Assembly (NCBI GenBank): GCA_022606425.2
Contig: JAHDVF020001468.1
Location: 3,023,501 to 3,087,500 of the forward strand
DNA from: Lepidostoma basale
Lineage: Eukaryota; Arthropoda; Insecta; Trichoptera; Lepidostomatidae
DNA: 64,000 bases
Direction of reading: 5' to 3'
Position numbers and translations under genes: made by a program. The notes under the pieces are model-generated. The model searched no databases, was not told where the DNA came from, and worked only from the letters and a program-made list of their open reading frames with translations. Shown here piece by piece: positions 32,603 through 44,025 of this stretch (its first letter is position 1; the number at the start of each line of letters is the position of its first letter).

Positions 32603-33057
32603 GTGGAAACCAATGTTGAAAACGACGGAACAACACCAAAGATGACGTTAATGTTAAAAACAATTGAACATCGCCAAACTTAAAGCCAATGTTAAAAACA
32701 ACGAAACCTCGTTAACGTTAAAGCCAATGTTAAAAACGACTGAACAACGCCAAAGTTGACGCCAATGTTAAAAACAATTGAACATCGATTAACTTGAAGC
32801 CAATGTTATAAACGACGAAACCTCGCCAACGTTAAAGCCAATTTTAAAAACGACTGAACAACGCCAAAGTTGACGCCAATGTTAAAAACGACGAAACCTC
32901 GCTAACGTTAAAGCCAATTTTAAAAACGACTGAACATCGCCGAAGTTGAATTCAATGTTCAAAACGACCGAACATCGCCAAAGTTGAAGCCAACGAATGA
33001 ATAACGCGAAAGTTGACGCCAATGTTAAAAACGACTGATCATCGCAAACGCTTTAAA
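32603..33057 (+). repeat. 38-bp minisatellite with a three-monomer higher-order period
   Basis: About twelve units of the form GCCAATGTTAAAAACGACTG plus AACAACGCCAAAGTTGAC. Three monomer types (GACTGAACAACGCC..., AATTGAACATCG..., GACGAAACCTCG...) follow each other A-B-C-A-B-C-A-C, giving a ~114-bp higher-order unit that decays at the right end. Confidence 0.85.
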
Positions 33058-33551
33058 ATGGTAATAAAGATTCACGAGTTGATTGAATATTCATAGATTT
33101 ATTTGAATATGTATTTATTTGTTTCGTTTTATTTTTTAACAATCATTAACTATTTGATGCGGTCAGTGAGGAGCTGGAAGATTCAGTAGCCTGGAAACTG
33201 TGTCGAATCACCCAACGATTTAGCTTTTGTCGATTTATGGAAATCTTTTATGTGAATAGCCATGTTTCATGTGTCAGTATGTACAATGATAATTATGTAC
33301 ATATTTAGTTTTGTGACGTAATCTAGACACGTTTAAAATTTACTGTTGACAAATTAAACTCAATTTTTTTTAACGAACTGGCCAAAATACTTATTTTTTT
33401 TATCAAATTTAGATTATTAACCAGGATTAATTTAATTCTTTTATTTAAGGGTTGATTCCCCAGGTGGAATTGCATAATGACATTTTTTATGAATTTAAAC
33501 ACATTTTTCCTTTTTCTTATTTTATACAACCTAAAATTTCAATAGCATTAT

Positions 33552-33637
33552 ATGTATATATATATAATAATAATATGTAATATGTATAATATATATATAT
33601 GTATCAATCCTATATATAATATATATATATACTCTTG

Positions 33638-33722
<85 letters not shown>

Positions 33723-33762
33723 ATATGTAAATATATATATAATATATATGTATATATATATG

Positions 33763-33802
<40 letters not shown>
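33552..33802. repeat. (TA)n microsatellite, compound
   Basis: An uninterrupted TA run at about 33641-33711 and a second at 33763-33801, with ATATGTATAT interruptions. Reading frames of alternating Tyr and Ile across it are spurious. It starts at the A-rich tail of a SINE1 copy. Confidence 0.95.
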
Positions 33803-33811
<9 letters not shown>

Positions 33812-34037
33812 CGTATACAACAGGTCGCTTGAACCCAATTACAGTATACAATTTGTTTAAGCTGATATATTGATTCTCGTGACATGTGACAGGTAGCCAA
33901 TCTATCGCCATTTTACTGTCACGAAAATACTACGCCAGACCAAAGACAGTGTGACAATCACACTGCCATCGCCGGGAATCGAACCCAGAACCTTCGGAAT
34001 GGTAATCAGAGCTCTTACCACTCTGCCACGAAGGTCG
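33803..34037 (-). mobile_element. SINE1, type I tail, next to a TA microsatellite
   Basis: Plus strand: ACAACAGGTCGCTTGAACCC, GCCGGGAATCGAACCC, ACTCTGCCACGAAGGTCG. Its 3' A-rich end abuts the long TA repeat, and its 5' end abuts an FB-C element. Confidence 0.88.
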
Positions 34038-34057
34038 TCAATGTTTCGTCTGTCGTC

Positions 34058-34332
34058 GTCTGCCACATGTTTCGGACAACCAGTCCTTTTTCAGTAATAC
34101 ATGTTATAAATATACATATTTCAAAATAATATAAAATATTAGTTAGTTTTTTTATAAAATATTTATATTATTTTATAAATTTTATATATTTTTAAAATAT
34201 GTATATTTATAAAATGTATTACTGAAGAAGGACCGGTTGTCCGAAACATGTCTATATAATTTAATTTTTTTAATATAAGTGTTGTATAAACAAAGTGTAT
34301 AAAAAAGAAAAAGAGGAATAAAGCAATAACAA
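34058..34332. mobile_element. FB-C palindrome
   Basis: Two arms in opposite orientation around an AT-rich centre near 34150. The left arm (minus sense) reads CTGAAAA...GAAACATGTC, with one core change; the right arm (plus) is intact. TTTAATATAAGTGTTGTATA on the right matches the outer body of the other FB-C copies in inverse orientation. Confidence 0.78.
34222..34254 (+). ncRNA. Hammerhead-ribozyme-like core (FB-C right arm)
   Basis: CTGAAGA (34222-34228), extra A, stem II GGAC/GTCC with loop CGGTT, GAA, stem III AC-AT-GT, C (34252). Core and stem II are perfect; stem I is weak (only two pairs next to the core), consistent with truncation at the palindrome centre. Confidence 0.6.
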
Positions 34333-34626
34333 CTAAAAGTATGGCTAGTATAGAAGAAGACATTTTTCCTGTTTTGAAGGAACTCAAGTGGAAAAAACAT
34401 TGTTTTAATTCATAAAAACGAATTACTTGCATTTATTTTAGCTCGGCTTACAGATCACCCGTCTGGATAGCGGAAAGTTGCGTGTTTAAATGCTACTGAC
34501 AGTAAAATGCAACGACTGTTTATGTTTCAGAAATAAACTCTTTTAATGTTTTTTTTTTCATTTTGATTAAAAAAAATAACCCACGATGTACGAGTATGTA
34601 TAAAATCAATATTAGAAAATTATTTT

Positions 34627-34866
34627 ATTTATTGTTTCTTGAACAATGATGTAAAACTCCATATTGATTAATTAATACGAATGAAAACGTCAGTTTTCTA
34701 GAATTTTTATTGTATTTTATGGGAATGACATGTTTCGCCCTTCGAAGGCATTATCAAATGTGTGACACAAACACATTTGATAATGCCTTAGAAGGGCGAA
34801 ACATGTTATTCCCATAAAATATAATAAAACTTCTAGAAAATTGACGATTTCATTCGTATTAATTAG
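34627..34866. mobile_element. FB-A palindrome, best-preserved copy
   Basis: Left body ATTGTTTCTTGAACAATGAT, arms GAATGACATGTTTCGCCCTT and AAGGGCGAAACATGTTATTC, centre GTGTGACACAAACAC. Each arm has TTGATAA, T, stem II GCCTT/AAGGGC, GAA and stem III ACATGT. Stem I is only 1-2 bp, as if the palindrome centre had removed it. Confidence 0.85.
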
Positions 34867-36338
34867 AAAATAAATTATTATTTGGCTGGGTTTGTTGACA
34901 GTCTTAGATATTATTTTTTAACCACAAAAATGCGTTGTTCAGATTAAGTGTACTATTTTCCCGCTTTTGATTTGCGTGGCGATTAATTAGTTGAGTTGTC
35001 TTACAAAGATAATGATTATCTTCACCTAGGAGAACAGGAGTGGTTGCAGTCCGTAGTTGGCAGGCGCAACCTGCTCGCGAACTACCAATACTTGTCCTGA
35101 ATAATTACCCCGACCTTGAACAGGAACGAGACCTCGCTTTATCAGCTCGGATGCGTTATGCAAACTCTTTACACGGTTTGTTTTGTGGCTAAATACGAAA
35201 TTACAGGTGCAAGATCGGCCCCGGGCGACTGTTCCCCTTTGAATTTTTCCTTTTTCATTATGTAGATTACTCATAAATACGTATGTAATATTGTAATACC
35301 ACAATTCTTGCGAATACGTACGAGTGTTGCAAATTACATACTGTCGGGTGGGTGATGGAATATTTATTATTTGAGAACTGGGAAAATGGAGTTGCTCGCC
35401 TTGTATCGATATGAACCAGAACTAAATTGAGTAAGAATATAAACTATCTAGTAATATATATTATTAATATTGGCAGTGTTTTTCTATACTTATTACGTTT
35501 ATAGTTTATGTGTATGGTAATTCGATGCCATTTTCATATGTTTACGTTCCAAATGAATTTGTATACACGCTTTACTTTTATTAATCCAATGTTTTTATTA
35601 AGGCACGTCCGTGCTTACTGGCTGTGAGTAATTATTCTTAGTGTTAAAGTACAGTTTGTATTATTTTGTTTCATAATTAATTACTTTGAAGTTGCATAAT
35701 AGGTTTGCTAATCTCTTAATAGCGACTCTAATAATATTTATGTAACTATAAATTTCATTGTTTTACCGCTTGCGTATTATCTCTGCTTAATCTCATTTAG
35801 CCATGAATAAATTAGGTAAGTTCTGTTTTCCGCGTGTTTCCACACAACTTCCTTCAACACCACAATGCACAGGCAGGAACCGTTCCGTAGTCCATACCCC
35901 GCCAAGGAGGAAGTTAGATGTCTGCTCCACAGCCCAGATACGGCTGCTGGGTACTGGGAGATACGGAGATAAATTCCGGTAGCTCTGATCTCATTACCTA
36001 ACACCGTAATGCAACGCTCAACAGCCACTTTAGAATTTATCACCGATTACCATAATTTTTATATTTTATAATGCTAACGTGTAAATTGTCTACGTCATGA
36101 TTTGTTTGTTCCTCTATCGTGAAATAAGTACCTGTCTATTCAAATATTTTTATTTTAAATGTTACTTTGTATACTTCTATATTCCTTACTCTTGAAAAGC
36201 AATCTTTCCATCGCTAAAGGAGTCTTTCGGAAAGGCGACAGCCAGCGTGTTTTCTCTTAATCCCGTGTGAATAAATCCCGTTTATTTGAATTATATTTTG
36301 TAATTCTTTGCATTAAATGTAACTAGATAATAAAAAAT
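34867..36338. other. Longest repeat-free part of the middle region
   Basis: Minus frames of 92 codons (35026-35304) and 88 codons (35777-36043) have balanced composition and could be remnants of exons, but lack splice context or motifs. Confidence 0.35.
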
Positions 36339-36672
36339 AAAAAAAATAGTGGATAATAGATGGCGCTAGTGTAGATTGAACAAATATATGTGAAATGTTC
36401 CTCAATATAGTAGCAAATCTTTCAAAATTTTGTCAGACGTGGTGGTCGTAAGAGGGGTGGAATGGGGAATGTTGTATTACATAGCGATCGCTTAACCTAA
36501 CCAATGACAGGTCATCTCTCCTGTAAACGCCTCGACCACCATATTCTGTTTCCAAAAAAAAAAAAACAATTTACATATTCGTCTCTATTGATATACAATT
36601 AATCCTTAAAAATGATTAACCCGCAATGGGTTAAATCCAGTATTTGTCTACAAGTATTTGTATACATTCAAA
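36339..36672 (-). repeat. Diverged relative of the ~515-bp repeat
   Basis: Shares GATGGCGCTAGTGTAGATTG, GGGGTGGAATGGGGAATG, TAACCTAACCAATGACAGG and TTCGTCTCTATTGATATACA, but uses CGATCGCTT where the array has GCGTGCGCTT. Confidence 0.75.
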
Positions 36673-36697
36673 ATGTTGAATAAAAAATGTAACTAGG

Positions 36698-36860
36698 TAC
36701 CTATGGCAACAGTTGTGACTGCTACACCGAAGGTCTCGGGTTCAATTCTCGGCGACGTCGGCAAAATTCTCACGCTGCCTTTTGTCTGGTAGAATTCACG
36801 CGATAATAAAAATTTAGATAACATAGGTACCTTACACATGTCATAAGAATCAGTAGCCAA
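36698..36860 (+). mobile_element. SINE1 variant, tail missing
   Basis: GGCAACAGTTGTGACTGCTA head variant, box B-like GGTTCAATTCTCGG, then TGTCTGGTAGAATTCACGCG. Diverged; lacks the type I and II tails. Confidence 0.75.
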
Positions 36861-37299
36861 AATATGAAGAATAAAATCATAATATTTATTTACAGTTTTA
36901 TTAAAAATTGTTTGTGAGCAATGCAATTGCAATTCTCATTGAATGCACGCGCAAATGCGATTCAAAATCCATTTATCGCTGTCGTCGTATGTATCCATAT
37001 AATTTTTTTATATAAGTATATTAGCTCACAATTTTTTACTAAGTCTCACTGAAATATATCACGCCAGTGAGAAGCGAGGATAATCTCTCGAGACTGTTTT
37101 TACAGAATATTCGTTGCACTTGTCACTCGCGCTCTTGAACGGGTGGGTGTAAATCTGGAATTTAATGAACTCATAATACAAATTCCAACTTCGGTTTATT
37201 TCTTTTTATTGTAAAAAAATTAACGCAGGATTTAGTACGTGATATTTTAGATTCTTGAATGTCAATAATAAATCAACCATACATCATAACACACACTCA

Positions 37300-37546
37300 T
37301 TCATTGATTTTTCCCACTTCGAATGTGGCCGCCTTTTAGCAATTGATTAATTTTGTCATGCCGTGTCTTACTCGGCCGTATTCGTCTTCTTTTTCCATTC
37401 ATATTACTTGTATACGATTTTTTCACTGTTCATCTCTCATCCATTCGTTCCACTTGATCAAACCATCAAGTTATTATTATTTTTAATTTAACTAACGATG
37501 TCATCATCTACCCGACATTTCTTCCTTATTTCATATATTATATTCG
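37300..37546 (-). mobile_element. LINE L-A fragment
   Basis: Plus strand: CGAATGTGGCCGCCTTTTAG (LLKGG subfamily), TTTTGTCATGCCGTGTCTTA, CTCATCCATTCGTTCCACTT and ACATTTCTTCCTTATTTCAT. The extreme 3' end is absent. Confidence 0.75.
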
Positions 37547-37964
37547 TGCATATTAAATATATTTTCGTTAAAAAATTACTTTAACTTAAAACAAGGTACT
37601 GTTTCAGCGGTAACACCCGTGGTGAATGTTTTATTGGGCATTCATTTCACTAAACGTTAGACCGTATCGCGGCTCTCCGTAATGGTCGCGAAAGCTTGGA
37701 TCCCGACAGGAGCCAACGGAGATAAATTCATTAGTTTCTTTAGGCTCCACAGATACTTTCCCACGTCTTGCTGGCGCTACTGGCTACCCACACCAGCCGC
37801 CTAATAAATATGATACAGAATATTTTGTATATAATACATACCGTCGTTCTAAAGAATTTAATCAGTTTCAGTATTCCCTTAACCCTTCATTGCATGGTGT
37901 ACCAATTTTGCTACCCACCGAAAAATTTATTATACTCGTATAATGGCCGAGCCATAGAGGGCTC

Positions 37965-38041
37965 CCTCCGCTTACCCGAAGCTGTTATAGGCGCAGCGGC
38001 GCCTTTCGTCAGCTTCACTCGTGCACTCCCTAGGCCCGTCC
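37965..38041 (+). repeat. Unclassified dispersed repeat (copy 1)
   Basis: CTCCGCTTACCCGAAGCTGT, GCGCAGCGGCGCCTTTCGTC, AGCTTC and CTCCCTAGGCCCGTCC. Matches 58957-59040. GC-rich relative to surroundings, no open frame shared by both copies. Confidence 0.65.
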
Positions 38042-38149
38042 GTTTACGTTAAAAAAATATATATATATATATTTGTATATTTGCAACCATGGGGGACCCA
38101 GACCACATTTAAGCTACGCTACTCTCCCTCGATGTGCTTACATGGCACG

Positions 38150-38262
38150 GTTTATGAACGTTGAGGAAGCAAGTGAAGTATGTCAGGAAAGGACAGTGTG
38201 GTGGTTTATTCTCTCTGCCTGCCGCCTCGAAGAGACGGCGTGGTGGTAAGTTATTTAGTTTT
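38150..38262 (+). mobile_element. LINE L-A 3' end
   Basis: Carries the coding tail GAACGTTGAGGAAGCAAG, GAAGTATGTCAGGAAAGG and GAGACGGCGTGGTGGTAAGT. Short 5'-truncated insertion. Confidence 0.75.
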
Positions 38263-38729
38263 AAATAAATATAATTTGAGTTATTATTGGAATAAAAGTA
38301 AGTTGTAAAAAAAACTCGTATCTTTACATATTAATCTCAGTTTCTGATGTCGTTATCATCTTCGAATCTGCCCGAAGCATCTTACGCGTGATACGATAAT
38401 TGATGTTTGCTTTTTACAAGTTTAAACATAAATTCAACATGCAAGGTACCAGAAGTCCTCGCCAATCTCGAGAGAAAATCTCGAACGGGTTGTAATTATT
38501 TCTGTTCGACGGCCCCGAGGTAGTAAGAGGCGTCTGATTTTATGATTTAATAACCCCGAATTATATTGGTGCAATCCGTATTGTATTCCTGTACCCGCGT
38601 GCGTAACGAGTAACAACATTACCCATCGATGTACCTGAAGGTGTACACCAAGCGTGTGCTTCGCTTGTGGAATGTGTTTTGTGCTGTGTGCGAGCACGAA
38701 TATAAATATACTATATGGTAAATCAACTC

Positions 38730-38914
38730 GGGTGGTGGTCTAGAGGATAGAACGCTTGGCTCCTGATCCAGGGGACTTGGGTTCGAGCCTGGACACGACT
38801 AGATTCCTTCTTCATAATAATGAGCTATTTTCTGCTCATATTGATGATTGTAAAATAAATTTTAATATCATTGATTTAAATCTTTGGTGTTAGTCTTTTT
38901 AAAAATAAAAAAAA
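38730..38914 (+). mobile_element. SINE2 copy
   Basis: Near-identical to the 60.1 kb copy: GGGTGGTGGTCTAGAGGATA, GGGTTCGAGCCTGGACACG, then the same CCTTCTTCATAATAATGAGC body and A-rich end. Box B is closer to consensus here. Confidence 0.9.
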
Positions 38915-38935
38915 GTGCTTTATGCTTCCATGATC

Positions 38936-40014
38936 CGGGCTCCATGCTCACATCGAGGGAATATGTGGAATGGCACTGAAAATGTTGAAATTTATTGTCC
39001 GAATTAGTCGAGTTTTCAGGAATCCCTAAGTTTTGCGAATACTCTATAACTGATTGGCCCGGAGCCGGCTCGAGTGTGTTTCGGTGATATGGAGCCACCA
39101 CGAGGCGAGATACTCGCTCATGTTAGAGAGGGTTCAGAAAAGATTTCTGAGATATCTCTACATGAGGGAGTTTGGTAGTTATCCGTGGCTATATTCCACC
39201 GCATTCTTCTTTGGCGTGCTGGGGACCAATAGTCTACAGAAAAGAAGGGATGGGTTCACACTACCTATTTCTTCAGACTTATCAGGGATTCTTTGAGAAT
39301 TACGTCATCTTGGAGGGTATCCATCTTTATATTCAGGATGGATTTCTTCGGAGCGTCAGTACAGACTGTTTTGCCTCCCAACATGCAGAACTAACCTGCC
39401 TCAGGTGATGCCGGTGGGGAGAGCAATCAAACTGCTGAACATGATCGTTTCGTAGATCGAGATCTTTTATATTAGTGAATGTACGTTCAGAAGACAAATA
39501 CTCTTGACTCTAGAGCAGTGATTCCCAAAGTGGTCTATATAGACCCCCAGGGGTCCACGACAACTTGCAAGGGGTCTACGACAAAAAAATTGGGGGTCCG
39601 TGAGATGTAAATGGGGGTTCAACTAAATTGAAACCGAATATTGAAACGCATTACGAATATCGAAATCGTTGGCGACCCTTTTTTTTAGTTCATTTGGGTA
39701 AAATCTGAAATATTTTTAGTCTTCCGGCCAGTGGAATTCGGCATCGACCAATTTTTTTTTTAGAAATCAATTAGGAAAGCAAAGGGGTTTACAAAAAATA
39801 GAAAAAAATCGGCAAGGGGTCTACGGCACAAATAAGTTTGGAAACCTCTGCTTTAGAGTGTATCTTGTATTTCTAATATCGAACCATTTCTCATGCGTTC
39901 TTGGTATTATATAATTATGTTTTACCTATTATTTTACCTGTTCTCAATAGATACCTTAAACTTTCGTTTTTGTAATATATTTAAGAAATAAACTGATTTG
40001 ATTTGTTATGTCTA
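38936..40014 (+). mobile_element. LINE L-J copy split by a hAT MITE
   Basis: Contains RLECVSVIWSHHEARYSLML, ERVQKRFLRYLYMREFGSYP, then FGVLGTNSLQKRRDGFTLPI and RTNLPQVMPVGRAIKLLNM, interrupted by stops. After the 39516-39850 insertion it continues GAGTGTATCTTGTATTTCTA to the CTGATTTGATTTG 3' end. SINE2 copy 38730-38914 sits just upstream. Confidence 0.85.
39516..39850. mobile_element. hAT MITE inserted in L-J
   Basis: Ends CAGTGATTCCCAAAGTGGTC and (inverted) CAGAGGTTTCCAAACTTATT. Flanks CTCTAGAG (39508-39515) and CTTTAGAG (39851-39858) match at 7 of 8; uninterrupted L-J copies read CTTTAGAAAG or CTTTGGAGAG here. GGGGTC(C/T)ACGACA units occur near both ends. Non-autonomous, 335 bp. Confidence 0.92.
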
Positions 40015-40557
40015 AACCGTGTCGAGCGTGCTGTTCATGAATATGTAATAATTCAAGTACATTGTACTGATTACGTACATCACTTTATTTCGCATCATGA
40101 TATTTAATTGAACCTAATCTCGGAGACTCATCTATCTTCTTTTAATACTAGTTTTACAACTTAATGGTGTGCCTCTTTTGCGAAACGAAAACATTTTTTT
40201 ATATATGTGTATCTCTCGCACTAGTTCCATTTTAACTTGATCTCGCATGCAGTAAGCCATGGCCGGCGCTGTGTGAACTTTGTTTCAGATCTGGTTTTTT
40301 ATTCCTTGCCCTTTATGCATTTCACGATTCTGCAGTGAAGTGAATGCCACAATATTTTTTCGTCTCGGGCGGCCATTAGTCACGTTATCCGTGTGTCAAA
40401 TCAGAAAATCCGGTCGTCCTCGTAAACATTTACCCAAACTCGCGGTGGCTTTTCTGTCCTCGCCCCGCGCGCCTCCCTTCACCGCCCCGCGCCCTGAGAG
40501 ATGATTATGGCAGATTTACTTTTGTTTAAAGTTGTCATCTCAAACAAAAGTCTATCC

Positions 40558-41336
40558 AAAAAAGCTAAGATGGCAGTGCACAATGATGTTATTTTACCGA
40601 CTCATATGTATGGAAGTGAAGCATGAATCTGGCAAAAGAAGGATGAAAGTAAAATTAATGCAGTAGAAATTAGGTCTCTTACACAAATGTGTGGAAAATC
40701 TATGTACGAGTGTCGAATTCAAATATTATAAATGAATCCAGTGCGAATGAAAGCGTTATGAACAAAATAGTGAAAGGATCATTAATATGGTTTTGACACA
40801 TGGAAAGAATGGACTTAGAAAGAATGGTCTTCTCCTCTGGTCTCAATCTAAAGATTGGTCTGCAGCAAGGCGACGCATCTCCTCTTCCACTCCGCTCGGT
40901 CCTCGGCGACTCTCTTCAACTCCGCATAAGAGGTGCAGCCCATATCTACTCCTGGCGAGGTCGTCCTCTGCTAATCGATTCCTCGACCATTCCCTCCAAT
41001 ACATCATGCAGGAAACATTCGTGTCGCAACACATGACCAATCCATCTCGCGCGCCTCTCCGCTATGGTGTTCAACATGTGCCTGTTCTCTAAAATAATGG
41101 TAAAGAAATTATATGTTAATGACGTAAACGGAACTGGAAATAGAGGAAAATGTGGCACGATCAAATAAATCAAATATTAAATGTCGTCCACGTGAGAAGT
41201 AGGAGAAATCGGCGTGCGTCCGTGACACGATGTAAGAATGTTGAGAATGCAAGAGAAGTATAACAGTATGACGGTCCATTATTTCTGCCTACCCCTTCGG
41301 GGAGACGGCATAATGGTTAGTTAGTAAGTTAAGTTA
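40558..41336 (+). mobile_element. LINE L-A copy split by an L-C insertion
   Basis: The host copy runs from AAAGCTAAGATGGCAGTGCA (KAKMAVH) to 40827, resumes at about 41101 with TAAAGAAATTATATGTTAA, and ends GGCATAATGGTTAGTTAG. Intact copies elsewhere read AAGAATGGTAAAAAAG across this junction, so the 40828-41095 block is a later insertion. Confidence 0.85.
40828..41095 (-). mobile_element. LINE L-C 3' fragment nested in L-A
   Basis: The minus strand encodes IAERRARWIGHVLRHECFLH, DVLEGMVEESISRGRPRQE and AADQSLD, matching the L-C copy at 52.3 kb. The 3' end is the TAGATTGAGACCAGAGGAGA sequence. The pentamer AATGG occurs at both junctions (40823-40827 and 41096-41100) and is a possible short target duplication. 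Confidence 0.85.
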
Positions 41337-41365
41337 TGTTTTGTTATTTATCTCCCCGTATTCAC

Positions 41366-41424
41366 GTTTGTTATATTTTATATGAGTGACATGTTTCATC
41401 TTGCTAGGGCAGTGGAAAATGTGT
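41366..41424 (-). mobile_element. FB-A fragment
   Basis: TATTTTATATGAGTGACATG followed by TTTCATCTTGCTAGGGCAG: one decayed core only. Confidence 0.5.
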
Positions 41425-42133
41425 AAATATTGAAGTATAACAATTTATGTGAGGTTTCAAACCTCCCAATTAATATTGATGTTTCTAATATTGATATTAT
41501 TCATCAAGAAATAGAACCGACAAAAATATTTTCTTTAATTATAAGGGCATAGTGCATCACGAGTACTTGGCAAGAGGTCGTACGGTCAATAAATAGTATT
41601 ATTATCTTGAAGTTTTGCGACGATTGCGTGAGAATATTCGTTGAAGGGACCAGAGTTATGGGTTCTTGGATTTAGCATTATGATAAAGCGCCAACTCGCG
41701 CTTCACTCCTTATTCAAAATGTTTTTGGCTAAATACTCGTACATGACCAGAGTGCCGTAACATTCTCCTCCGTGTTTAACTGAATAATCTAACTGTGAAT
41801 TTTTTTTTATCGTTCCTTAGAACAAAAGAATATTCAAAGGACAACTATTTGATATCATAGATGACAGACACAAAGAAATAATTTTCTGTAACGGAGTTCA
41901 TGAGATGTTTTTAAGCATGGAAGGTGGCAAAGGTGCATTATATAAGACAGGAACTACGCGTACTTTGAAATTTCTTTTTTATCAAACTTCAAAAATATAT
42001 ACATGTATTTTATAGATGGTTTTCAAACTTCTATTATTACTTCACTGCTAAATTTTTTTTAATAATACTTTTTGATTATTTCGATTAAATTCATTCTGAT
42101 ATTAGGATTTCAAATGTAGAATATTCATTAACG

Positions 42134-42372
42134 TATTAACCATCATACCGTCGAGGCAGATTTAATGGACCGCCATACTGTTCTTTCCTGACATACTTAT
42201 CTCGTTTTCTTAACATTCATACATCGTGTCCTGCACAAACGTCGATTTCTCTGACTTCTCACATGGCCGACATTAAATATTTGATTGCTCTGATCGTGCA
42301 ACGTTTTCCTCGGTCTTCCTCTATTTCTTTTTCCTTGTACAAATTTACCATTTACTTACGATATTCGTTCTA
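42134..42372 (-). mobile_element. LINE L-A 3' part
   Basis: Plus strand: AACCATCATACCGTCGAGGC, CATACATCGTGTCCTGCACA, CATGGCCGACATTAAATATT and CAACGTTTTCCTCGGTCTTC. Belongs to the ILNVGH subfamily. Confidence 0.8.
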
Positions 42373-42544
42373 TTACATTATGTATGTGCATGTAAAACAA
42401 TACAAGTACTATTTCAATACTCGTAAAATATGATGGAATAAAGATCCGGGCGTTATAATTTATACCCTTTTAACTGTATTGGAAATTGAAAATAACGTTT
42501 TTCCATTACTCAAAAGTGGGTCAAAATCATTAATGCTACGTAGC

Positions 42545-42840
42545 GCTACGAATTTTCCGATTTAACCGGCGTCCGAACGCTATGACGATGGAAATTCGCC
42601 TCCAGCGGGCGGCGCGGCGGCGGCGTCCCTCCTGCGGCCGCCGCGCGCCAGCGGCAGCCGCCAGCCCGAGTCAGTTGGTCTCCGGCCGCCAGCACCTCGC
42701 CTCGTCCCGCGCCCGACCGCGACACATTTTTCCCGATTTTCTTCGTTTTAACAAAGTTCCCGCGCGTGTACCTTCCGTGCTGTTTTAAAACATTATTAAT
42801 CATTTTTGAAGTGACGTTGTCCGTCGTGTTTACGAACAAC
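42545..42840. other. CpG-rich segment, no gene assigned
   Basis: GGCGGCGCGGCGGCGGCGTC and GCGGCCGCCGCGCGCC form the most GC-rich stretch of the window. Short open frames on both strands are composition effects. Could be a promoter or 5' UTR of a host gene; no initiator or donor chosen. Confidence 0.4.
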
Positions 42841-43675
42841 TGATGTTTTACAAGGTGGGCAATTACAGCGTGGTCATGACATCTCTGATATATATTTTTT
42901 TCGCTTAGCCGTCATCCTCGCGAAATATTAGACAAGTTTATAATATTTTTAAATTGATTTTTTTTTGCGATAAGTTTGCCAATTAGTTACGTTTCGTTCT
43001 AGGCTATGATTGATACTATAAATAATAATAAAAAATCTAATAAAAATTATGCAATCGTAATGGCTATTATTTGTATCGTATGATTCAAATATTTTATCAA
43101 TCGAGTTTTTCGTTTCGAGTTTAAACTTTTACATTATATTCTGTAATAGCATTTCTTATTATCTTTCATTCACGGTATAGTTTATTGAACTCCGCTTCGA
43201 GGGATTTGTATTTGCTTTTAGCCTTATCTGAGATATTGAATGGAAACATCCGCCGTAGGTCCTCATTTCTTCTGATGTTGATTTATCACTTGAAGAGGTA
43301 ATATTGTGTTTTCATTACCCCGTGCGATAAGTTGAACATTAATGACGTACCTATTCCTACACGGCTCGGAGTTGTTGTTTTGTTTGGCCAACGCCGATCA
43401 AAGCCCAATTTGCTGTGTTTGATTTTTCACAATTATCTCTATCTCGAGTGTTACACGTTCGCTGTTTAAATATTTTCCACTTGTAAAACAAACAGAGATC
43501 AATACGCATCAAATGTGTGAGAGGAGAGAACTGTAAACATTTTGATTTACGCGTTCGCATAAATTGTTTATTGCTTCCATAAACCCGCTAATTCTGCAGT
43601 GTTGTGTTTATACTGAATCGAGAAGTGATTTCGCGGTTTGTTGGCGCTGCCGTAATTCATTCATTTTGTACGGAA

Positions 43676-43929
43676 TCAGTGTAACCCCTCGCGCCCGGCC
43701 GCTGTACCGCTACGGGCGTTTCGGTCTTAATTACCGTTTTAATTGAGTCTTGCGGGCGGTGTGACGTTAAGTGATAAATCGCGAGCAGTAGTGCACGGCG
43801 GGGATAAGGCACCTGTCGCCGGTCGGCCGAGCTGCGCTAGTGCAGCCCAGCTCAGCTCGCTGCAAGCCGGGCCGGATAGCGTGCCCGGTGCATGCGCCTC
43901 GTTAGCCCCGGGACTAGCACTCAACACAG
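43676..43929 (+). promoter_or_regulatory. Candidate promoter and 5' noncoding exon
   Basis: A CpG-rich patch in AT-rich DNA: an arthropod-like initiator TCAGT at 43676, then a GC-rich stretch, ending at a possible splice donor ACACAG/GTAGGA. No start codon with a convincing frame. Inference from composition and two short motifs only. Confidence 0.28.
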
Positions 43930-44025
43930 GTAGGACGCCCTTTGCTGAACCTTTCAACCTGCTCATCGATCACGAACTCCGCACCTTCACACACTGCACA
44001 TATTATCATTATGCTATTTTTTTAT

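Noticed and set aside
32603..33057. CRISPR-like array
   Set aside because: Repeats are contiguous 38-bp monomers without unique spacers, and the DNA is eukaryotic.
33531..33911. 126- and 102-codon frames of alternating Tyr and Ile
   Set aside because: They are translations of the TA microsatellite on both strands.
42546..42839. 97-codon minus frame and 68-codon plus frame
   Set aside because: Arg/Ala-rich on both strands because of GC-rich composition; no family and no splice context.
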